A stretch of 64,000 bases of DNA from CAZTHM01 sp041946825. GTDB taxonomy: Bacteria; Acidobacteriota; Terriglobia; UBA7540. The DNA lies in contig JBHGBD010000003.1 of the NCBI GenBank assembly GCA_041946825.1, positions 186,001-250,000 of the forward strand. Reading direction: 5' to 3'. The position numbers and the translations under genes were made by a program. Positions 50,236-59,056 of this stretch are shown here, piece after piece (positions within the stretch are counted from its first letter, which is position 1; each line of letters starts with the position of its first letter). The notes under the pieces were generated by a model, which made no database searches, was not told the DNA's origin, and saw nothing but the letters and a program-made list of their open reading frames with translations.

Positions 50236-51252
50236 ATGGTGGTTGTCATGCAAGAAGGCGCTACGGAAGATCAAATCCAGTATGTCATCAATAAGCTCAT
50301 GGATATGGGGTTTGATATCCACCGTTCTACCGGGGCGCGGCAGACGGTGCTCGGAGCCGTGGGCGCGAAGGTGGAATTCGATACGCGCGATATCGAGTTG
50401 CTGGACGGCGTCGCCGAGGTGCTGCGCATTTCGGCTCCTTACAAGCTTGCCAGCCGGCATTTCCGGCCCGAAGGGTCCGTCGTCAAACTCGGCAAGGACG
50501 TCGCCGTGGGCGGCGCCCAGGTGGTGGTGATGGCCGGGCCGTGCAGCATCGAGACCGCCGAGCAGATCGATACCGTCGCCGCCCGCGTCTCGAGTCTGGG
50601 TGCGAAAGTGCTGCGCGGCGGCGCGTTCAAACCGCGGACTTCGCCGTACAGCTTTCAGGGCCTCGGCCAGAAGGGGCTCGAGATGATGCGCCGCGCCGCC
50701 GACAAGTACGGCCTGCTGGTTGTCTCTGAGGTGATGGACCAGACGCAGATTTCCATGATGCTGGAGTATGTCGACGTGCTCCAGGTGGGCGCGCGAAACA
50801 TGCAGAATTACTACCTGCTGAAGGAGCTCGGCAAAGTCGCCAAGCCGATTTTGCTCAAGCGCGGCATTTCCGCGACCATCGAGGAATTGTTGCTTTCGGC
50901 GGAATACATCATGTCAGGCGGGAACTACAACGTCATGCTTTGCGAGCGCGGCATTCGTACCTTCGAGAGTTATACCCGCAACACGCTCGATGTTTCGGCG
51001 ATTCCGGTCATCAAAAAACTTTCGCACCTTCCGATTCTTGCCGACCCCTCCCACGGCACGGGCCGGCGCGACAAGGTGCCGCCTATGGCGCGCGCGGCGG
51101 TGGCGGCGGGCGCGGATGGATTGTTGATCGAAGTGCACCACGATCCCGAGAAAGCCCTGAGCGACGGCGCGCAGTCGCTCTATCCCGACCAATTCGAGCA
51201 GTTGATGAAGGAATTGCGAATGATCGCCCCAGCGGTGGGAAGGACAATTTAG
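50236..51252 (+). CDS. aroF: 3-deoxy-7-phosphoheptulonate (DAHP) synthase, type I beta
   Basis: A 338-residue enzyme. A ferredoxin-like regulatory domain (about 1-70, MVVVMQEGATEDQIQYV) precedes the barrel, as in the Thermotoga enzyme. Motifs: MAGPCSIE, KPRTSPYSFQGLG, LLKRGISATIEE and DPSHGTGRRDKVPPM with metal and PEP ligands. It starts the shikimate route. The N-terminal domain suggests feedback by Tyr or Phe; aroQ just upstream suggests possible complex formation, as in related enzymes. Confidence 0.94.
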   Translation: MVVVMQEGATEDQIQYVINKLMDMGFDIHRSTGARQTVLGAVGAKVEFDTRDIELLDGVAEVLRISAPYKLASRHFRPEGSVVKLGKDVAVGGAQVVVMAGPCSIETAEQIDTVAARVSSLGAKVLRGGAFKPRTSPYSFQGLGQKGLEMMRRAADKYGLLVVSEVMDQTQISMMLEYVDVLQVGARNMQNYYLLKELGKVAKPILLKRGISATIEELLLSAEYIMSGGNYNVMLCERGIRTFESYTRNTLDVSAIPVIKKLSHLPILADPSHGTGRRDKVPPMARAAVAAGADGLLIEVHHDPEKALSDGAQSLYPDQFEQLMKELRMIAPAVGRTI

Positions 51253-51261
51253 GGGCCAGGT

Positions 51262-51420
51262 GTTAGGGGCTGGGGAATTGAGAATTGATGATTGAAGATT
51301 GCCGATTGAAAACAAGCCGCTTGGGATTACATCCAGAAAGTCTAGTTGTGTGGGTTTCGAATTTCGAGTTTCGAATTTCGGATTTCTATTCTGGCTTCTG
51401 AATTCTGGATTCTCTTCTCC
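51262..51420. repeat. Seven-base periodic repeat in the aroF-tyrA gap
   Basis: Two blocks of near 7-base repeats (ttgagaa, ttgatga, ttgaaga; then gaatttc, gagtttc, gaattct) fill most of the gap in front of tyrA. Confidence 0.7.
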
Positions 51421-52287
51421 ATGGATACTCCTTTTCAGAATATCTCGATCTTCGGTCTCGGCCTGATGGGCGGGTCGTGGGGGCTGGCGCTGCGTGAGCG
51501 CGGAGTGAAAGCGCGCCGCGTGGGCTGCGACAAGCCCGAAATCCTCGACCGCGCGCTCGCTGCTGGTGTAATCGACGAGGGCGTTGCAGACCCCCTTGCC
51601 GCGACGCGCGACGCGGATTTGGTGATTCTCGCCACGCCGGTCGGCGCAATTCTCGATTTGATCCAGCAGCTCAAGGGTGCGGTCTCTCCGCACGCGCTCA
51701 TCACCGATGTAGGGAGCACGAAGCGTCTGATCTGCCAGCGCGCACGCGAGCAGTTCGGCGAGGAACCGCTCTTCTTGGGCGGCCATCCGCTGGCCGGAAA
51801 GGAACGCTCGGGGCTCGAGAATGCTGACGCCAGGCTGCTCGACGGCGCGCGCTATGTGCTGACGCCGCTCCTGCCGAATCATCTCGACGATGCGCGTGTC
51901 AAAGCGTTCTCGGCGCTGCTCGAAGCGGTGGGGGCGCGGCCCTTTGTCACGGAGGCCTCCACGCACGACCGCGCCGTGGCCTTTCTCTCCCATCTTCCTC
52001 AGTTGGTTTCAACGGGCCTTTCCAGCATGATTGCCGAGCAGAGCGTGGAGGATTTTCTCCCCGTCGAACTCGCCGCCTCGGGCTTCCGAGACGTCACGCG
52101 CCTGGCCGAAAGTCCCTACAACGTCTGGCGTGACATCTGCCTCACCAACATCGAAAATATTCAGTCGGCGCTGGAATCGCTCATCGACAAGCTGGAAACG
52201 ATGAGGCTGCACTTGAGTGATCGCGAACTGGAGCGCGATTTCAAGCAGGCGCTGAAACTGCGCGAGCGGTTGAAAGACGCGAAGTAA
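51421..52287 (+). CDS. tyrA: Prephenate dehydrogenase
   Basis: A 288-residue NAD(P)-dependent enzyme. A Rossmann start IFGLGLMGGSWGLALRERG is followed by TDVGSTKRLI and the catalytic His in GGHPLAGKERSG, then AFLSHLPQLVSTGL in the helical dimer domain. There is no fused mutase or ACT domain, consistent with a separate aroQ upstream. It is the last gene of the aromatic amino acid run. Confidence 0.93.
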   Translation: MDTPFQNISIFGLGLMGGSWGLALRERGVKARRVGCDKPEILDRALAAGVIDEGVADPLAATRDADLVILATPVGAILDLIQQLKGAVSPHALITDVGSTKRLICQRAREQFGEEPLFLGGHPLAGKERSGLENADARLLDGARYVLTPLLPNHLDDARVKAFSALLEAVGARPFVTEASTHDRAVAFLSHLPQLVSTGLSSMIAEQSVEDFLPVELAASGFRDVTRLAESPYNVWRDICLTNIENIQSALESLIDKLETMRLHLSDRELERDFKQALKLRERLKDAK

Positions 52288-52369
52288 CTCTGTCGGTACT
52301 CCCCTTGCGAATTTCTCGCGATGCGCTATTGTAGCCCCGGCCCCGCTCGAAGCGGGACGACGCTACGGA

Positions 52370-54352
52370 ATGAAGTTCCTTCATCCTTGGGCCAAGTCGA
52401 AATGGGTTCAGGCCCTGGCGCTGGGCCTGGCGAGCGGACTGCTGGTTCTTGGCGCCGGCCGATTGGGCTGGCTGGAAACCATTGAACGCAAGTCGCTCGA
52501 CTGGCGCGTTCGCGCGCTCACACCCCAAGGACTCGCCAGCCGCGATATTGTGATCGTCGCCCTCGACGATACGAGCTTCAGCTCCCAGGACATGATTGAC
52601 AATTTCGGGCGCTGGCCCTGGCGGCGGAAGCTGTATGGCGGGCTCGTCCATTATCTGAACGAGTGGGGCGCGAAGGTCGTCGGGCTCGACCTGATTTTCC
52701 AGGGCGCCGACCCGCATGCAGGCGACGACGCGCTACTCGCCGCGGCGCTCGCCGAGCGTCCCAGCGCCGTGCTGGCGTTTGCGCTCAACATGAGCGCTTT
52801 TCGCGAGAAAAACGAGTCGGCCAGCATCAAGCTTCGCGAGCGGCTCGATCCCTTTGCACTCACGTTTGATTCGCCGGTTCCGCTGGCGTTGAAATCCTAT
52901 TCCGGCGTCGACCTCTCGCAGGACGAATTTCTGAAGGCCGCGCCACGCGCCGGCTGTATCACCGTGCAAAGCGATCCGGACGGGCCGGTGCGGTCGGCAA
53001 CACCCCTGTTTTTTTTCCGCAACCGATACTACCCGTCGTTTTCGCTGGCGGTCGCCGCCCGCGCGCGCGGTATGGACCCGGAAGTCAGCGTTGCGCCTCC
53101 GCGCCTGAAAATCGCGGGCCGCGAATTGCCGATCGACCGCCAAGGACGATTGCTCATCCGCTGGTACGGCCCGGCCTACAAAACTTATAGACACTACTCC
53201 GTCTGGCAGGTTTTCAACTCCGCCCTTGCGTACGAGAATGGCGAAAAACCCGAGATTCCGCCCGAGACCTTCAAAGACAAAATCGCCCTGATCGGAGCGA
53301 CCGCGGCGAGCGCCTCCGACCTGCTTTCAAATCCCTATTCCGAAACCTATCCGGGCGTGGAAGTCCACGCCACGCTGATCGACAATCTGCTGCGCGGCGA
53401 TTTCCTGCGCGCGGCCGGCGAGGGTTGGACGACAGCGGGCACGCTCGGCCTGGGGCTGGCGATGGCGGGCGTGGTTTACCTGGTGGGCTCGGCGCTGACC
53501 AGCACCATTCTCGCGATGTTGCTGGGCGGCGCCTATTTCGCTTCGGTCTGCGGCCTGTTCCGCTGGGAGAATCTCTGGGCGCCGATGGTTGCGCCGCTCG
53601 CCGCCGGAGTCATCTCGTTCACCGGCGCGACGCTCACGCGCTATGCCACCGAAGGCCGAGAGAAGCGCCGCTACCGACGCACCCTCACCAAATATCTCTC
53701 CCCGCAACTGGTTGAAACCATCATGCAGGATTTCAGTTGGGATAGCCTGCGCGCCGAGAAGCGCACGCTTACCGTGCTCTTCAGCGACATCCGAGGGTTC
53801 ACGAGCATATCCGAAAAGCTCGCGCCGGAAGCCGTCGTCAAGACGCTTAACGAGCACCTGAATATGATGGTCTCGGTCATTTTCAAGCATCAGGGCACGC
53901 TCGACAAATTCGTGGGCGACTGCGTGATGGCCTTCTGGGGCGCGCCGCTCCCGCAGCCCAATCACGCCGAACTGGCGGCGCGCGCGGCGCTGGAGATGAT
54001 CGCGGGGCTGGAAAAACTCAATCAAAAGTGGCAAAGTGAGGGCCGACCGCAACTCCAAATCGGAGTGGGTATCAACACAGGCGATATGCTCTTCGGCAAC
54101 ATCGGCTCCGAGCAGCGCATGGATTTCACCGTCATCGGGGACAGCGTCAACCTCGGCTCACGCCTGGAGAGCTCGACGAAGGAACTGCACGCCACCATTG
54201 TCATCAGCGACGCGACTTACCAGATGATCCGCGATCGGGCTGAAGTCCGGCCGCTGGGAGCGATATCGGTCAAGGGCAAGGAACACAAGATCGTCGTGTA
54301 CGAATTGCTGGGAATGAAAGACTCCGCCGCGATGAGGGAGGCAGCGTCATGA
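52370..54352 (+). CDS. CHASE2-domain class III adenylate cyclase
   Basis: A 660-residue sensor. An N-terminal helix (about 16-34) is followed by an extracytoplasmic CHASE2 domain (about 40-330, with SLDWRVRAL and GRWPWRRKLYGGLVHYL), three helices (about 345-415), and a cyclase domain (about 455-640). Metal Asp residues: FSDIRGFT and GDCVMAFWG. Lys in LDKFVGD and Asp in MDFTVIGDSVNLGSRLE specify adenine, so the product should be cAMP. It is the first of three closely spaced genes; the next start overlaps its stop (ATGA). A CRP-like protein is encoded at 10416. Confidence 0.92.
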   Translation: MKFLHPWAKSKWVQALALGLASGLLVLGAGRLGWLETIERKSLDWRVRALTPQGLASRDIVIVALDDTSFSSQDMIDNFGRWPWRRKLYGGLVHYLNEWGAKVVGLDLIFQGADPHAGDDALLAAALAERPSAVLAFALNMSAFREKNESASIKLRERLDPFALTFDSPVPLALKSYSGVDLSQDEFLKAAPRAGCITVQSDPDGPVRSATPLFFFRNRYYPSFSLAVAARARGMDPEVSVAPPRLKIAGRELPIDRQGRLLIRWYGPAYKTYRHYSVWQVFNSALAYENGEKPEIPPETFKDKIALIGATAASASDLLSNPYSETYPGVEVHATLIDNLLRGDFLRAAGEGWTTAGTLGLGLAMAGVVYLVGSALTSTILAMLLGGAYFASVCGLFRWENLWAPMVAPLAAGVISFTGATLTRYATEGREKRRYRRTLTKYLSPQLVETIMQDFSWDSLRAEKRTLTVLFSDIRGFTSISEKLAPEAVVKTLNEHLNMMVSVIFKHQGTLDKFVGDCVMAFWGAPLPQPNHAELAARAALEMIAGLEKLNQKWQSEGRPQLQIGVGINTGDMLFGNIGSEQRMDFTVIGDSVNLGSRLESSTKELHATIVISDATYQMIRDRAEVRPLGAISVKGKEHKIVVYELLGMKDSAAMREAAS

Positions 54353-54717
54353 GATTGGGTATGAGGGTTCTGATTTCCTGCATTCTGCTGGCGAGCATGG
54401 CCGCCGTGAGCGCCCGCGCGCAGGAGCCGTCCACGCAAGACCAGCCCGCGCCGGATCAATCGAAGACGGAGCAGAAGAAGGAAAAGAAGAAAGGCGGGGG
54501 ATTCTTCGGCGGCTTGAAGGCCGTGGCCGGAACGGGTTCGGAGCAGCAGGAGGCCACGCGCACGGCGGGGAGCAAAACCGTTGGCGAGGGCGCACAGATC
54601 GGCGACGCTCAGCCCACTGCCGCCGACCGCCAGGCCGTCTCGGCGATGGAGTCCTATTCCGTGCCCGCTCCGGAAGTGAAGAAATTCCAAGACGACGGGA
54701 AGCTGAAGTCTAAGTAG
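54349..54717 (+). CDS. Small secreted Lys-rich protein, unknown
   Basis: A 122-residue protein: signal peptide about 1-24 (VLISCILLASMAAVSARA), a low-complexity charged stretch (KTEQKKEKKKGGGFFGGLKAV) and a disordered C-terminal part. No family is recognised. Its ATG overlaps the cyclase stop, and the M48 protease gene follows after 13 bases, so it belongs to a three-gene unit. Confidence 0.7.
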   Translation: MRLGMRVLISCILLASMAAVSARAQEPSTQDQPAPDQSKTEQKKEKKKGGGFFGGLKAVAGTGSEQQEATRTAGSKTVGEGAQIGDAQPTAADRQAVSAMESYSVPAPEVKKFQDDGKLKSK

Positions 54718-54730
54718 CGGGGAGGAGACC

Positions 54731-55603
54731 ATGAAGCGACGCATTCCATTTCGCGCAGGCCTCGTGGCCGCGATAATTCTCGCCGTCCTTGCGTTGACAG
54801 CGACCGCGCCTGATGCCAGCGGGCAGTTTGGTGACATCTTCAAGAAGGCCACGGAAAAAGCCGGGAAGGTGCAGAAGGCCATGGCGCCCATGACCGTCGA
54901 GGAAGAGCGCGCCGTGGGCCGGGAGGTCGCCGCCAAGGCGATCGCCTTTTTCCACCTCTACAAGGACGACGCGCTGACGCGGTATGTGAACCTGGTTGGC
55001 GCCACCGTCGCCGCGCAGTCCGAGCGGCAGGACATCATCTATCACTTCGCGGTGCTCGACTCGGACAACATCAATGCCTTCTCCGCGCCCGGCGGGTATA
55101 TCTTCATCACGCGCGGCGCGCTGGCGATCTGCGAGGACGAGTCGGAACTGGCGGGCGTGCTTGCGCATGAGGTCGGCCACATCACCGGCAAACACGTCGT
55201 GAAGATCGTCGAGCGCGACAAGGCGTTGCGGGCCGGCATGGACGAAACGAAGGCTTACACTCCCGGCAGCGCCTATGTGCAAAAAATGTCCAAGGGCATC
55301 CTCGTCAAATTGATCGACCAGGGTTTGGCGCCCAACGACGAATTTGACGCCGACCAGCGCGGCATCAAGTACGCGCACGCCGCGGGATACCCGGCCGACG
55401 GCTTGCAGCGCTTCCTCACCAGGCTCGATCAGGCCACCGAGCAGGGCGGGCAATCCTTCTGGACTCGCACCCATCCCCCCGTTCCAGCCCGCAACGCGCG
55501 CATCGGGCAGACCATCAGCGCCCAGCATTGGGAGGATGTCGGCGCGCCCCGCCTTACCGACCGCTTCGCGGCGGAAACCAAGGCGCTGAAGCCGAAGGCG
55601 TAG
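54731..55603 (+). CDS. M48 family metalloprotease, periplasmic
   Basis: A 290-residue zinc protease. The signal peptide is about 1-31. The zinc motif HEVGHITGKH follows ELAGVLA; the third ligand is in NDEFDADQRGIKYAHAAGYP. NINAFSAPGGYIFITRGAL is the typical M48/BepA-like strand. There are no TPR repeats. It likely acts in envelope quality control. It has a ggggaggag ribosome site before the ATG. Confidence 0.92.
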   Translation: MKRRIPFRAGLVAAIILAVLALTATAPDASGQFGDIFKKATEKAGKVQKAMAPMTVEEERAVGREVAAKAIAFFHLYKDDALTRYVNLVGATVAAQSERQDIIYHFAVLDSDNINAFSAPGGYIFITRGALAICEDESELAGVLAHEVGHITGKHVVKIVERDKALRAGMDETKAYTPGSAYVQKMSKGILVKLIDQGLAPNDEFDADQRGIKYAHAAGYPADGLQRFLTRLDQATEQGGQSFWTRTHPPVPARNARIGQTISAQHWEDVGAPRLTDRFAAETKALKPKA

Positions 55604-55647
55604 TGGCGGCTGTTCATTCACCAAGCCAGCCGGCCTTGAGAGACGAC

Positions 55648-56166
55648 ATGACGACGCCAACGCTGAAAGACGCGTTTAAGATTCTCGATTCAACTCCGGA
55701 CAAGGTCCGTCGCGAGGTCGCGGCGATGTCGCGGCGCGAGGTTCGGACGCGCCCGGCGCCGGACAAGTGGTCGGTGGTCGAGATCCTTGCCCACCTCGAA
55801 GATATCGAGGGGATTGGTTTTCGCGACCGCATCCGCGCCATCTTGGAGGAAGTTCGCCCCACACTTGCGGCCATCGATCAGGAAGGCCGCGCGCGTGCGC
55901 TCCGTTACGACCGCAAAAATCCGAAGAGCCTGCTTGATTCCTGGACCCGCCAGCGCCGCGCCAATTTGAGGTGGCTGAAAACGCTGCGACCGGCGCAGCT
56001 GAAACGCCGGGGCGTGCACGAGAAGGTGGGCAGAATCAGCGCCGAGGAATTTATCTATGAGTGGGCGTTCCACGACCTCGGCCACCTGAAGCAGATTCTG
56101 GAAGTGAAACGCTACGGGCTCTTCCCGCGTATGGGAAACATGCGGCAGTTCTACCGGCTGACTTGA
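55648..56166 (+). CDS. DinB family protein
   Basis: A 172-residue DinB_2-like protein. It has the pattern DKWSVVEILAHLEDIEGIGF with the first His, and EFIYEWAFHDLGHLKQILEVKRY with the C-terminal His pair. Such proteins are metal-binding and of unsettled function. The ATG at 55648 lies 44 bases after the M48 gene. It is the third DinB-like protein in the window. Confidence 0.88.
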   Translation: MTTPTLKDAFKILDSTPDKVRREVAAMSRREVRTRPAPDKWSVVEILAHLEDIEGIGFRDRIRAILEEVRPTLAAIDQEGRARALRYDRKNPKSLLDSWTRQRRANLRWLKTLRPAQLKRRGVHEKVGRISAEEFIYEWAFHDLGHLKQILEVKRYGLFPRMGNMRQFYRLT

Positions 56167-56228
56167 CGATCCGTCCCGGGGCGCCGCGCGCCACGATAAG
56201 GTTACAATCAATCCCTCAGGAATTCGCA

Positions 56229-56927
56229 GTGAACAAGGTCTATCCCAGCGCGGAAGCGGCGATCTTCGATTTCTTCGATGGCGCCACAGTTATGGTGGGC
56301 GGCTTCGGGCTGTGCGGCATTCCCGAAAACCTGATCGAGGCCGTGCGCGCCAGGGGCACGCGCCAGCTCACCGTGATCAGCAACAACGCCGGCGTCGAGG
56401 GCTTCGGCACCGGCCGCTGGCTCGAGAACCGGCAGATCAAGAAAATTATCGGCACCTACATCGGCGATAACAAGCTCTACGAAGAATTGGTGATGAAAGG
56501 CGAGCTCGAGGCGGACCTGATTCCGCAGGGAACTTTTTCCGAGCGCATGCGCGCCGGCGGCGCCGGGATCCCGGCCTTTTACACGCCGACCGGAGTGGGC
56601 ACGGTCGTCGCGAAGGGAAAAGAAGTGCGTGAGTTCGACGGCCGACCATACTTGCTGGAGCACGCGTTGAAGGCCGATTTTGCGCTGGTCAAGGCCTGGA
56701 AAGGCGACCGCTGGGGGAATCTCATCTATCGTAAGACGGCGCGGAATTTCAATCCCATGATGGCCACGGCGGCAAACGTCACCATTGCCGAGGTCGAGGA
56801 GGTCGTCGAGCTGGGCGCGCTCGACCCGGAGGCCATCGTCACGCCCGGAATCTATGTGGACCGAATCATCCGGGGCGCGCATTTCGACAAGCGCATCGAG
56901 CGCCGGACCGTCAGGAAGCGAGCGTAA
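56229..56927 (+). CDS. scoA: 3-oxoacid CoA-transferase subunit A
   Basis: A 232-residue subunit of a succinyl-CoA:3-ketoacid (or acetoacetate) CoA-transferase. Motifs VMVGGFGLCGIPENLIEAV, GTYIGDNKLYEELV and GGAGIPAFYTPTGVGT are typical. With subunit B it transfers CoA to acetoacetate or similar acids. It starts at a GTG (56229) with an AGGA site; its stop overlaps the next ATG by one base. Confidence 0.93.
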   Translation: MNKVYPSAEAAIFDFFDGATVMVGGFGLCGIPENLIEAVRARGTRQLTVISNNAGVEGFGTGRWLENRQIKKIIGTYIGDNKLYEELVMKGELEADLIPQGTFSERMRAGGAGIPAFYTPTGVGTVVAKGKEVREFDGRPYLLEHALKADFALVKAWKGDRWGNLIYRKTARNFNPMMATAANVTIAEVEEVVELGALDPEAIVTPGIYVDRIIRGAHFDKRIERRTVRKRA

Positions 56928-57580
56928 TGGACAAGCGCGAACGCATCATTCGCCGCGTGGCACAGGAGCTGAAAGACGGCTTCTATGTCAACCTCGGCAT
57001 CGGCATGCCGACGCTGGTGGCGAATTACATTCCCGCCGGCATGGAAGTTGTGCTGCAATCGGAGAACGGGATGCTGGGAGTGGGGCCGTATCCGTTCGAG
57101 GGCGAGGAGGATCCCGACCTTGTCAACGCCGGCAAGGAAACGATTTCGGAAATTCCCGGCTGCGCGTATTTCTCAAGCGCCGAGTCCTTCGCGATGATTC
57201 GCGGCGGGCACATCGACTTGACGGTGCTGGGCGCGATGGAAGTGGACGAGCAGGGCAACCTTGCCAACTGGATGATCCCGGGAAGAATGGTGAAGGGCAT
57301 GGGCGGCGCGATGGACCTGGTGGCCGCGGCCAAGCGCGTTATCGTGGCGATGGAACACACGACGCGCGAGGGCCAGCCGAAAATCCTGAAGCACTGCACG
57401 CTGCCGCTGACCGGCGCCCGCGTTGTGCACACCATCATCACCGAACTCGCGGTCATCGACGTCACCGCCGAGGGACTGGCGCTGAAGGAAATCGCGCCGG
57501 ATACGACCCTCGAGGCGGTTCAGCGGGCGACGGAGCCCGCGCTGCGCGTGAGTCCGGAGTTGAAAACCATTTCGATCTAG
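56927..57580 (+). CDS. scoB: 3-oxoacid CoA-transferase subunit B
   Basis: A 217-residue subunit. The catalytic Glu, which forms the acyl-CoA thioester intermediate, is in LQSENGMLGVGPYP. GIGMPTLVANYIP, GGHIDLTVLGAMEVDEQGNLANW and MGGAMDLVAAAKRVIVAMEHT are classic. It is coupled to subunit A. Full length. Confidence 0.95.
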   Translation: MDKRERIIRRVAQELKDGFYVNLGIGMPTLVANYIPAGMEVVLQSENGMLGVGPYPFEGEEDPDLVNAGKETISEIPGCAYFSSAESFAMIRGGHIDLTVLGAMEVDEQGNLANWMIPGRMVKGMGGAMDLVAAAKRVIVAMEHTTREGQPKILKHCTLPLTGARVVHTIITELAVIDVTAEGLALKEIAPDTTLEAVQRATEPALRVSPELKTISI

Positions 57581-57620
57581 CCGTTGCCGCGTGGAGCGAA
57601 TCTGAAAGATAATCATCTTC

Positions 57621-58493
57621 GTGTTCTCATCAAGCTTCCTTCTATCCCTTCTCTCAGTCTTGTTGCTGCAAGTCAGCACGCCATCGTACCAGGACGAGAT
57701 CGAGCAGTGGCGGCGCGCCCGCGAGGCGCGGCTGAAGGCCGAGGACGGCTGGCTGAGCGTCGCGGGCTTGTACTGGCTGAAGGAAGGTGTGAACACGGTG
57801 GGAGCGGATGCGGATAACGCGTTCGTGTTGCCCAAGGATTCGGCGCCGGCGAAGGTCGGCGTGTTCGAGTTCGACAACGGCGTGACGACTTTCCGTCCGG
57901 CACTCGGCGTCCCGGCCACTGTTAACGGCCAACCCGTGACATCGGCCCGGTTGAGACCCGACATCGCGGGGGCGCCCGATATGCTTCGCATTCGCGACCT
58001 CACGATGTTCGTCATTCAACGCGGCAATCGCTTCGGTATTCGTCTCAAGGACAAGAACCGCGAGGCGCGAAAGAGTTTCCGGGGCCTCAAGTACTTCCCT
58101 GTGAACGACGAGTATCGCGTGCGTGGAAAGTACGTGCCGTATGACCCGCCGAGAAAAATCGCCATCCCCAATGTCCTTGGCGATGTCGAGGAAGAACTTT
58201 GTCCGGGCTATGTGGAATTCGCGCTGCGCGGCCGCCAGTATCGCCTGGAGCCGATCGAGGAAGGCGACTTGCTCTTTCTCATCTTCAAAGACTTGACAGC
58301 GGGAAAGGAAACGTATCCCGCCGGGCGGTTCCTGTATGCGAACTTGCCGAAGAACGGAGAAGTGATGCTGGACTTCAACAAGGCCGTCAATCCGCCCTGC
58401 GCCTTCACGCCCTATGCGACGTGTCCGCTCCCTCCCAAGCAGAATCAGCTTCCCGTCCGCATCGAGGCCGGCGAGATGCGCTACGGGCACTGA
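57621..58493 (+). CDS. DUF1684 domain protein
   Basis: A 290-residue secreted or lipoprotein-like protein. A hydrophobic start (FLLSLLSVLLLQV) is followed by the DUF1684 pattern: EIEQWRRAREARLKAEDGWLSVAGLYWL, GVFEFDNGVTTFRP, RFGIRLKDKNREARKSFRGL, then FLIFKDLTAGKETYPAGRFL and DFNKAVNPPCAFTPYATCPLPP. The function of DUF1684 is unknown. The start is a GTG at 57621. Confidence 0.88.
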   Translation: MFSSSFLLSLLSVLLLQVSTPSYQDEIEQWRRAREARLKAEDGWLSVAGLYWLKEGVNTVGADADNAFVLPKDSAPAKVGVFEFDNGVTTFRPALGVPATVNGQPVTSARLRPDIAGAPDMLRIRDLTMFVIQRGNRFGIRLKDKNREARKSFRGLKYFPVNDEYRVRGKYVPYDPPRKIAIPNVLGDVEEELCPGYVEFALRGRQYRLEPIEEGDLLFLIFKDLTAGKETYPAGRFLYANLPKNGEVMLDFNKAVNPPCAFTPYATCPLPPKQNQLPVRIEAGEMRYGH

Positions 58494-58594
58494 GGATTGA
58501 GATGCGCTTTGTGTCGTCACTCTGATCCCGCTGTGAGCGGGAGAAGGGCCCGCAGTTCTGACAAGATTGCAGACTCTTCGCCCGCCGCAGCGGG

Positions 58595-58605
58595 CTCAGA
58601 ATGAC
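58595..58605. repeat. End of a dispersed palindromic element (partial copy)
   Basis: The word ctcagaatgac, preceded by actcttcgcccgccgcagcg, matches one end of the element at 1748-1837. The other end is missing here. Confidence 0.5.
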
Positions 58606-58628
58606 ATGGCCCGAGGGGACCCGGAATC

Positions 58629-58946
58629 ATGGAAATCAACTCCATCGTGATCGTCAGCCTGGCGGCGCCCAAGGAAAAGATCTGGGGGCAGCTCCTGGCG
58701 CTGAGCGCTGCGGGAATCACAGTGCGCGGCATCCAGCTCGATTCCTTCGACGATTTCGTGCGCCAGGTTCTGGGGCATGAAGAAGCCACGGTGGGCCTGA
58801 CGACCGCCTTCTTCCCGATGCACCGTGTCGAACGGGTCTCGCGGGACGAGCCGAGCGGCTCATTGCCCTCGCTCGCTGACCGGTTTCGCCAGTCGGTGGG
58901 AGTGACGATCCAGGAATATCTCGAGATTGAGCCATTGGGCCATTGA
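58629..58946 (+). CDS. Conserved hypothetical protein
   Basis: A 105-residue protein with alternating strands and helices (INSIVIVSLAAPKEKIWGQLLAL, SAAGITVRGIQLDSFDDFVRQVL). It resembles proteins annotated only as hypothetical in acidobacteria. The final residues (IEPLGH) and the stop lie within a short gccattg repeat, so the natural end may have been altered. It lies before the phosphatidyltransferase gene. Confidence 0.6.
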   Translation: MEINSIVIVSLAAPKEKIWGQLLALSAAGITVRGIQLDSFDDFVRQVLGHEEATVGLTTAFFPMHRVERVSRDEPSGSLPSLADRFRQSVGVTIQEYLEIEPLGH

Positions 58947-58961
58947 ATCATCGAGCCATTG
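58931..58961. repeat. Short gccattg repeat at a gene end
   Basis: Three copies of gccattg at 58931, 58939 and 58955. The stop codon of the preceding gene falls in the second copy. Confidence 0.6.
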
Positions 58962-59056
58962 AAGCAACCACGGAACGAGTCCTTGAAGCGATCCCCCCGA
59001 GTGGCGAGGCGGTTTTGACAAATCGGTGACCGGCCGGTTATCGTCTTTCCGGATCT

